A stretch of DNA of 10,732 bases, taken from Acidobacteriota bacterium. Its GTDB lineage: Bacteria; Acidobacteriota; Terriglobia; UBA7540. Every line of letters begins with the position of its first letter. Position 1 is the stretch's first letter. The notes below the pieces were generated by a model that was given only the letters and a program-made list of their open reading frames with translations, made no database searches and was not told where the DNA came from. A program made the translations under genes and the position numbers. The stretch lies in contig JAJYJL010000147.1 in assembly GCA_021789565.1 (NCBI GenBank), positions 1 to 10,732 of the forward strand. The letters are read 5' to 3'. This document shows, piece by piece, positions 6,555 to 10,732 of this stretch.

Positions 6555-7504
6555 GAATAAATCGGCTCCAGTTTCCTGACAACGTACGCGCCGCACCGCT
6601 CATAGTCGGCAAGCGGACCCTTCCGCGCTGTGTCCAGGTCAACGCAAATCCAACTTCGGTAATCTACACTCTTCAGAACGCGGTGGCACTCCGGGAAATC
6701 AATATTCCCGTCTCCGAGGTCATAGATGCTGTCAAAAAAGCGAGCGCTTGCGGAATCCTTCGGCAGCACTTTCCCGTTCGGCAGCACCCAGTCCTTTGTG
6801 GGAGTCGTCCACCGGGCATCCTTATAATCCAGAAAATGGATACGGTGCTTGTAGCAGCTCAAGGTTCCCACCACATCGCAACCCGCAAGATAGAGATGCG
6901 CCGTATCGGGAGAGAGGCCGAACAGTTTTGGGTTGGTCATGGCCATAAACCGGTCAACTTCTTCCTGTGCCTGGACCATCTGGCCAAGATGATTGTGCAG
7001 CCCGGCCGTGAATCCCATCTCTCCCGCCAACTCTCCGACCTGGTTGCACCGTGCGCACAACTCCCGAAAGGCCGCAGGCGTATTCGCTCCCGGCTGCGCA
7101 CGCCCCGGCGAAAACACAACCAGATGGCTGGCGCCAAAATCGGCCAGAAACTTCATCGTGGTCCTCGCGCTTTCCAGAACCTGGCGACGCCGGGATGGAT
7201 CACAAAGCGCCCCGCCCCAGGAAATCGTAACCACGCGAAGGTCCCGCTTTGACACCTCGCGGTGCATCTGTGCTTTTGTCAATCGGTAATGATCGAGCAT
7301 GCGCGGAAATCCGGTAAGACGGACGCCGTCAAATCCCGTCTCTTTTATCACATCGAGAATGTCCGTGAAGCGGCAGGGAGGATAGTGGTCCCACAGCCCG
7401 GTTGAAAGCGCCCACTTCACGTTCCGGTTCGCCGGCAGGGGTGTTGCAGCGGCCAGCGCAGCGTAGAGAGCCGGCAAGACGGACAGGAAAGCTCGGCGGT
7501 CCAT
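6551..7504 (-). CDS. Tat-leader sugar phosphate isomerase/epimerase-type TIM barrel, IolE-like
   Basis: A xylose isomerase-like (AP_endonuc_2) TIM barrel of 317 residues. The family includes inosose dehydratase (IolE), hydroxypyruvate isomerase and sugar epimerases. Seen: MDRRAFLSVLPALYAALAAA, a twin-arginine signal; TGFDGVRLTGFP; GLHNHLGQ (His170, His172); LSPDTAHLYLAG (Asp200, His203), which is close to the DTGHLYFAG type loop of IolE; IHFLDYKDAR, near the IolE HFKD strand; LGDGNIDF; and a final strand, WICVDLD, where this fold usually has a metal-binding Glu. The exact reaction cannot be assigned. Start choice: a strong promoter ends at 7521, so only the ATGs at 7510 and 7504 can be used from it; the frame open to 7561 cannot. 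It overlaps the following amidohydrolase by 4 bases, and the pair probably acts on one substrate outside the cytoplasm. Confidence 0.85.
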   Translation of the reverse strand: MDRRAFLSVLPALYAALAAATPLPANRNVKWALSTGLWDHYPPCRFTDILDVIKETGFDGVRLTGFPRMLDHYRLTKAQMHREVSKRDLRVVTISWGGALCDPSRRRQVLESARTTMKFLADFGASHLVVFSPGRAQPGANTPAAFRELCARCNQVGELAGEMGFTAGLHNHLGQMVQAQEEVDRFMAMTNPKLFGLSPDTAHLYLAGCDVVGTLSCYKHRIHFLDYKDARWTTPTKDWVLPNGKVLPKDSASARFFDSIYDLGDGNIDFPECHRVLKSVDYRSWICVDLDTARKGPLADYERCGAYVVRKLEPIYS

Positions 7505-7520
7505 TTCCATAATGCGCCAC

Positions 7521-7549
7521 ATCATATGAGGCGCTTTGCCGTGTGTCAA
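7521..7549 (-). promoter_or_regulatory. Near-consensus sigma70-type promoter of the isomerase-amidohydrolase pair
   Basis: The minus strand carries a perfect TTGACA (7549-7544), an exact 17-base spacer and TATGAT (7526-7521, 5 of 6). The start of transcription would fall near 7514-7512, only a few bases before the ATGs at 7510 and 7504, so the message would be leaderless or nearly so. No Shine-Dalgarno sequence fits in that space. Confidence 0.7.
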
Positions 7550-7640
7550 CCCTATCCGCACCTGGTTGGTATTTGTGAAGATTTGGCCGCTTTCCTGAAG
7601 GTTGCGGAACTGGAGCAGGCCATGGTTTCCGGGGTCTGCA

Positions 7641-7668
7641 TTCTCCGAAGGGAACCTTCGCCGGAGAA
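7641..7668. other. Strong hairpin in the divergent intergenic region
   Basis: Bases 7646-7651 (CGAAGG) and 7655-7660 (CCTTCG) form a perfect 6-bp stem around a GAA loop. Flanking TTCTC (7641-7645) and GAGAA (7664-7668) extend it by five pairs across a 3-base bulge (7661-7663). It lies between the leftward isomerase promoter and the rightward tilS promoter and has no T-run on either side, so it is not a standard terminator. The rest of the roughly 190-bp divergent gap shows nothing else that I can name. Confidence 0.5.
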
Positions 7669-7712
7669 CGTCAGCGGGGATGAGAGAAGGTGAGCCGCAG
7701 GCCGATCCGCGG

Positions 7713-7721
7713 TGTTACAAT
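7713..7721 (+). promoter_or_regulatory. Candidate extended -10 promoter of tilS
   Basis: The plus strand reads TGTTACAAT: TG, one base, then TACAAT (5 of 6). No -35 match lies at 16-18 bases, as is usual for extended -10 promoters. The start would be near 7728, about 11 bases before the tilS ATG at 7739, which rules out the in-frame GTG at 7712. Confidence 0.4.
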
Positions 7722-7738
7722 GGCGGCAGCGACATTCC

Positions 7739-9148
7739 ATGCCGATCTTGAAGGATATCTATCACCGTTGGCTTGCTGACACTCGAAAGCATCCATTTGC
7801 CCGCGCCGGCGACCGCGTTGGAGCAGCCGTTTCTGGCGGGCCGGATTCGATCCTGATGCTGGATTTCCTGGCCCGCATGGCGGGCGACGCGGGATTTCAG
7901 CTAGCGGTGGTGCATTTTAATCACCACTTGCGCGGCGCGGAATCGAATGAAGACGAAAGCTTTGTCCGGGAGCTTGCTGAGAGGTATGGCGTTCCTTTTT
8001 TTCGCGGGGAGGCCCGCGTGGCGGAGGAAGCCTGCAAGCGCCGCCGGAACCTGGAGGCGACGGCGCGCGAATTTCGCTACCGCTACTTCCTGGGGCTCAT
8101 TCGCCAGGGGAAAGTGGATAAAGTAGCAACCGCTCACACGCTGGACGACCAGGCCGAAACCGTTCTTTTGCACATTCTGCGGGGGACAGGCACGCGGGGA
8201 CTGGGAGGAATCCACCGCAGCCTGGGGAATGAAGTCGTACGCCCGTTCCTGGGCCTGACCCGCGCCGAGATCGAACAAGAGATTCGGAAACGGGACCTTC
8301 ATTTTCGGGTGGATGCCACTAATCTTGACACGCGTTTCCGCCGAAATAAAGTTCGCAGAGAACTCCTTCCCCTGCTGGCAAAGGAGTACAACCCGGAAAT
8401 CAAGCGCCTTCTGAGCGAGCTCGCCACGAGAGCTCGCGAGGATGAAGCCTGGCTCGACCAGCAGGCGCGGGAACGCGCCGGGGCCTGGCGGCTGCGCGAG
8501 GACGGCGCTGAAAAGATTTCGCGCACAGCCCTGCGGAACATGCCGCTGGCGCTGGCCCGGCGGGTGCTGCGGCAGATGCTCTCCGAGGTGGCAGGCAGCC
8601 TGACCGGGGTCACACACCGTCACATTGAGGCTGTCTATCAATTTGCGCTGGAATCACAAAGCGGCAAAAAAATGCAATTGCAAAGAGGGCTTGCGGCGCG
8701 GATTGAATTCGACTGGCTGATTCTTTCCAAGGATACTGGAAACGAAAAACCGCCGGAATACGTCTATATTGTTGATGTTCCGTGCAAGATCGAGGTGCCG
8801 GAAATTGGCCTGAGCATGACATTCAAAATAGTTGGCGCCAAAGACAGTGATCGGGGATATAATGACAGGGAGTGGCCGAACTTGGACCCGCTGAAAATGC
8901 CGGCGCGTTTGACCCTGCGGAACTGGCGCCCAGGAGACCGATACTGCCCATCGGGCTCTCAGAAATCCGTCAAAGTAAAGGAACTTTTCCGTCGGCGGCG
9001 TGTACCCTTGGGCGAAAGATCGCACCGGCCGGTCCTGGACAGCGAAAAAGGGATCGTGTGCGTCCGCGGTTTGCCGGCGGCTGCGTGGGCGGCAGGTGGA
9101 AAAAAGAGGGGCAGAATCCTGGTGATCAGCGAAACCCGCATGGCTTGA
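7739..9148 (+). CDS. tilS: tRNA(Ile)-lysidine synthetase
   Basis: TilS uses ATP and lysine to convert C34 of the CAU-anticodon tRNA-Ile to lysidine, so that it reads AUA and is charged with isoleucine; the enzyme is essential and cytoplasmic. The ATG at 7739 gives 469 residues, close to the usual size for three-domain TilS. Seen: PP-loop ATPase motif SGGPDS at 32-37; HFNHHLRG at 59-66; TAHTLDDQAETVLLHILRGTG at about 131-151; the DATNLDTRFRRNKVRRELLP segment at about 192-211; a helical substrate-binding domain in the middle; and the TilS C-terminal domain with LRNWRPGDRYCPSG and VKVKELFRRRRVP. An in-frame GTG at 7712 would add nine residues but overlaps the likely promoter. It is divergent from the isomerase and followed by ftsH at 151 bases. 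Confidence 0.95.
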   Translation: MPILKDIYHRWLADTRKHPFARAGDRVGAAVSGGPDSILMLDFLARMAGDAGFQLAVVHFNHHLRGAESNEDESFVRELAERYGVPFFRGEARVAEEACKRRRNLEATAREFRYRYFLGLIRQGKVDKVATAHTLDDQAETVLLHILRGTGTRGLGGIHRSLGNEVVRPFLGLTRAEIEQEIRKRDLHFRVDATNLDTRFRRNKVRRELLPLLAKEYNPEIKRLLSELATRAREDEAWLDQQARERAGAWRLREDGAEKISRTALRNMPLALARRVLRQMLSEVAGSLTGVTHRHIEAVYQFALESQSGKKMQLQRGLAARIEFDWLILSKDTGNEKPPEYVYIVDVPCKIEVPEIGLSMTFKIVGAKDSDRGYNDREWPNLDPLKMPARLTLRNWRPGDRYCPSGSQKSVKVKELFRRRRVPLGERSHRPVLDSEKGIVCVRGLPAAAWAAGGKKRGRILVISETRMA

Positions 9149-9171
9149 TTCGCAAAAGAGTTGCGCGGGAC

Positions 9172-9180
9172 TGGTATTAT
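9172..9180 (+). promoter_or_regulatory. Candidate extended -10 promoter for ftsH
   Basis: Between tilS and ftsH the plus strand reads TGGTATTAT: TG, one base, then TATTAT (5 of 6 to the -10 consensus). No convincing -35 is present. It would give ftsH its own start about 115 bases upstream of the GTG, in addition to read-through from tilS. Confidence 0.3.
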
Positions 9181-9254
9181 GATGGTAGTCACAGCGGCCT
9201 TCACGGGCCTGGGCGTATCGGGAAAGCTTTCCGGTGCATCTAAATATTAAAGGG

Positions 9255-9267
9255 GCAACGAAGTTGC
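9255..9267 (+). other. Small hairpin in the ftsH leader
   Basis: GCAAC (9255-9259), loop GAA, GTTGC (9263-9267) form a 5-bp stem about 20 bases before the ftsH ribosome site. A second one, CGCAA/TTGCG at 9151-9165, sits just after the tilS stop. Neither is followed by a T-run, so neither looks like a terminator. Confidence 0.25.
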
Positions 9268-9287
9268 GCTCTTCCCGGAAGTGGGAC

Positions 9288-9294
9288 GGGAGGT
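9288..9294 (+). promoter_or_regulatory. Ribosome-binding site of ftsH
   Basis: GGGAGGT five bases before the GTG at 9300 is a strong Shine-Dalgarno sequence and fixes the unusual GTG start. Confidence 0.8.
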
Positions 9295-9299
9295 CAATC

Positions 9300-10732
9300 G
9301 TGAATTCGGCGGTTAAAAACATAATCTTCTGGGTGGTGATGGTAGTCACCGCGCTGCTCATCTGGGCGGTTGTACGGTCGAGCACCGGCGAGCACATCAG
9401 CAATTATACCTTCACCCAGTTCGTGAACCAGGTGGATGGCGGGAACGTCCAGGAGGTGACCATTTCGGGCACCGACGTAACAGGTGTTCTGAAGAAGGAC
9501 AATGCGAAGTTCAAGACCACCATCCCTCCCAACTATCCCGACCTGTACAAAGACCTCCTGGCCAAAGACGTCAAGGTGACAATGAAGAGCGAGTCCAGCG
9601 GTTCGTGGATGACCTGGCTGGCCAACGGGCTTCCGCTGATCCTGCTGATCGGCCTCTGGATTTTCTTCATGCGCCAGATGCAGAGCGGCGGCAACAAGGC
9701 TCTCTCCTTTGGGAAAAGCCGCGCGCGCCTGCTTTCAACCCAGCACAAGAAGATTACCTTTAAAGACGTGGCCGGCGTGCAGGAAGCCAAGGAAGAGCTA
9801 ACGGAAATCATCGATTTCCTCCGGGAACCCCAGAAGTTCCAGAAACTGGGAGGGCGCATCCCCAAGGGTGTTCTTCTGGTAGGGCCGCCCGGAACCGGAA
9901 AAACACTGCTGGCCCGGGCCATCGCCGGAGAAGCAAACGTGCCCTTCTTTTCCATCTCCGGATCGGATTTTGTAGAGATGTTTGTGGGCGTGGGCGCGTC
10001 GCGCGTGAGAGACCTTTTTGAGCAAGGCAAGAAAAACGCACCCTGCATTATCTTCATCGACGAAATTGATGCTGTCGGCCGTCACCGTGGCGCCGGACTC
10101 GGCGGCGGCCATGACGAACGCGAACAGACCTTGAATCAGTTGCTGGTTGAAATGGACGGATTTGAATCGAACGAAGGAGTCATTCTGATCGCCGCCACCA
10201 ACCGGCCCGACGTTCTGGATCCCGCGTTGCTGCGTCCCGGCCGGTTCGACAGGCGTGTGATTGTTCCGCGGCCCGACGTGAAAGGCCGCGAAGCGATCCT
10301 GAAAGTCCATACCAAGAAGATTCCATTGTCCGAGGACGTGGACCTGCCTGTGCTGGCCCGCGGCACGCCGGGCTTTTCCGGCGCGGACCTCGCCAACCTG
10401 GTGAACGAAGGCGCACTGCTGGCAGCACGCCAGAACCGTAAACAGGTGTGCATGCTGGATATGGAGACGGCCAAAGACAAGGTGCTGATGGGGCCGGAAC
10501 GGCGGTCGATGATCCTTACCGACGACGAGAAGCGCAACACCGCCTTCCATGAAGCCGGCCACGCGCTGGTGGCATCGCTGCTGCCCAACGCGGACCCGCT
10601 GCACAAAGTCACCATCATCCCGCGCGGCATGGCGCTGGGCGTCACCATGCAACTGCCGCTGGATGACAAACATACCTACACGCGTGATTTTCTGGAAGCC
10701 CAGTTGGCCATCATGATGGGCGGGCGCGTGGC
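9300..10732 (+). CDS. ftsH: ATP-dependent zinc metalloprotease FtsH, 3' end outside the window
   Basis: FtsH is a membrane-anchored AAA+ protease that pulls out and degrades misfolded membrane proteins and short-lived regulators. From the GTG at 9300 there are 477 full codons before the edge, of an expected 610-650. Order: first membrane helix at about 7-26; periplasmic FtsH-extracellular domain at about 27-102; second helix at about 107-124; AAA module with Walker A GPPGTGKT at 195-202, pore loop FVGV at 228-231, Walker [10 protein letters not shown] at 249-257, and second region of homology [20 protein letters not shown] from 299 with its arginine fingers; then the zinc-protease motif HEAGH at 417-421. 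The third zinc ligand lies beyond the window. The [20 protein letters not shown] stretch resembles acidobacterial FtsH. It follows tilS on the same strand. Antisense open frames across this region are shadows. Confidence 0.96.
   Translation, partial: MNSAVKNIIFWVVMVVTALLIWAVVRSSTGEHISNYTFTQFVNQVDGGNVQEVTISGTDVTGVLKKDNAKFKTTIPPNYPDLYKDLLAKDVKVTMKSESSGSWMTWLANGLPLILLIGLWIFFMRQMQSGGNKALSFGKSRARLLSTQHKKITFKDVAGVQEAKEELTEIIDFLREPQKFQKLGGRIPKGVLLVGPPGTGKTLLARAIAGEANVPFFSISGSDFVEMFVGVGASRVRDLFEQGKKNAPCIIFIDEIDAVGRHRGAGLGGGHDEREQTLNQLLVEMDGFESNEGVILIAATNRPDVLDPALLRPGRFDRRVIVPRPDVKGREAILKVHTKKIPLSEDVDLPVLARGTPGFSGADLANLVNEGALLAARQNRKQVCMLDMETAKDKVLMGPERRSMILTDDEKRNTAFHEAGHALVASLLPNADPLHKVTIIPRGMALGVTMQLPLDDKHTYTRDFLEAQLAIMMGGRV

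Noticed and set aside
8415..8438. GCGAGCTCGC palindrome with a nearby second GAGCTCGC
   Set aside because: Inside tilS coding sequence, explained by Glu/Leu/Ala/Arg codons; no independent sign of function.
7901..8641. 246-residue minus-strand frame within tilS
   Set aside because: Antisense to the TilS ATPase and middle domains; the composition looks like a shadow and no motif is visible.
9180..9349. 13-base direct repeat TGATGGTAGTCAC at 9180-9192 and 9337-9349
   Set aside because: About one such match is expected by chance in 10 kb, and the second copy encodes the first FtsH membrane helix.
8654..9403. 249-residue minus-strand frame across the tilS end and ftsH start
   Set aside because: It overlaps two confidently identified genes in antisense and shows no family motif.
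9798..10673. 291-residue open frame antisense to ftsH
   Set aside because: It lies across the conserved AAA and HEAGH coding sequence on the other strand, has no recognisable domain, and is a GC-driven shadow.

Overview
The window looks like a piece of a GC-moderate (high-50s % by eye) chromosome of an Acidobacteriota-type bacterium. This rests on two inferences: the FtsH sequence around its zinc site, and the presence of two neighbouring TIM-barrel enzymes that each begin with a twin-arginine leader, a habit common in Acidobacteriota and also in Planctomycetes and Verrucomicrobia. No mobile element, CRISPR array, tRNA or rRNA is visible.

Layout. From position 1 to about 7,510 everything reads on the minus strand; from about 7,710 to the right edge everything reads on the plus strand, so about 7,510-7,740 is a divergent promoter region. 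In transcription order the minus side holds: a Tat-leader IolE-like sugar isomerase/epimerase-type TIM barrel (7504-6551); a Tat-leader COG3618-type amidohydrolase/lactonase joined to it by a 4-nt ATGA overlap (6554-5676); a secreted GH3 glycosidase (5425-3296) after a repeat-rich gap of about 250 bp; a gap of about 370 bp with a candidate promoter, structured leader and possible small leader peptide; then serC (2922-1783) and serA (1689-112), two steps of the phosphorylated serine pathway. A further minus-strand gene may start at position 86 and leave the window.

The plus side holds tilS (7739-9148, tRNA-Ile lysidine synthetase) and the first 477 codons of ftsH (from a GTG at 9300 to the edge). 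This is the housekeeping tilS-ftsH pair without an hpt gene between them.

How the genes work together. SerC and SerA carry 3-phosphoglycerate through 3-phosphohydroxypyruvate to phosphoserine. The GH3 enzyme, amidohydrolase and isomerase look like a small exported carbohydrate-processing cassette: a glycosidase releases sugars, and two cytoplasm-type sugar-acid or cyclitol enzyme folds have been equipped for export. The substrate is not visible. The most unusual signals are an imperfect 14/15-bp inverted repeat that fits the GH3 promoter spacer, tandem ATGTTACA boxes 18 bp apart upstream of it, a GH3 active site in which the usual Lys-His pair reads Asn-Met, and a near-consensus promoter so close to the isomerase start that its mRNA would have almost no leader. 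I did not find a clear new defence or mobile system.
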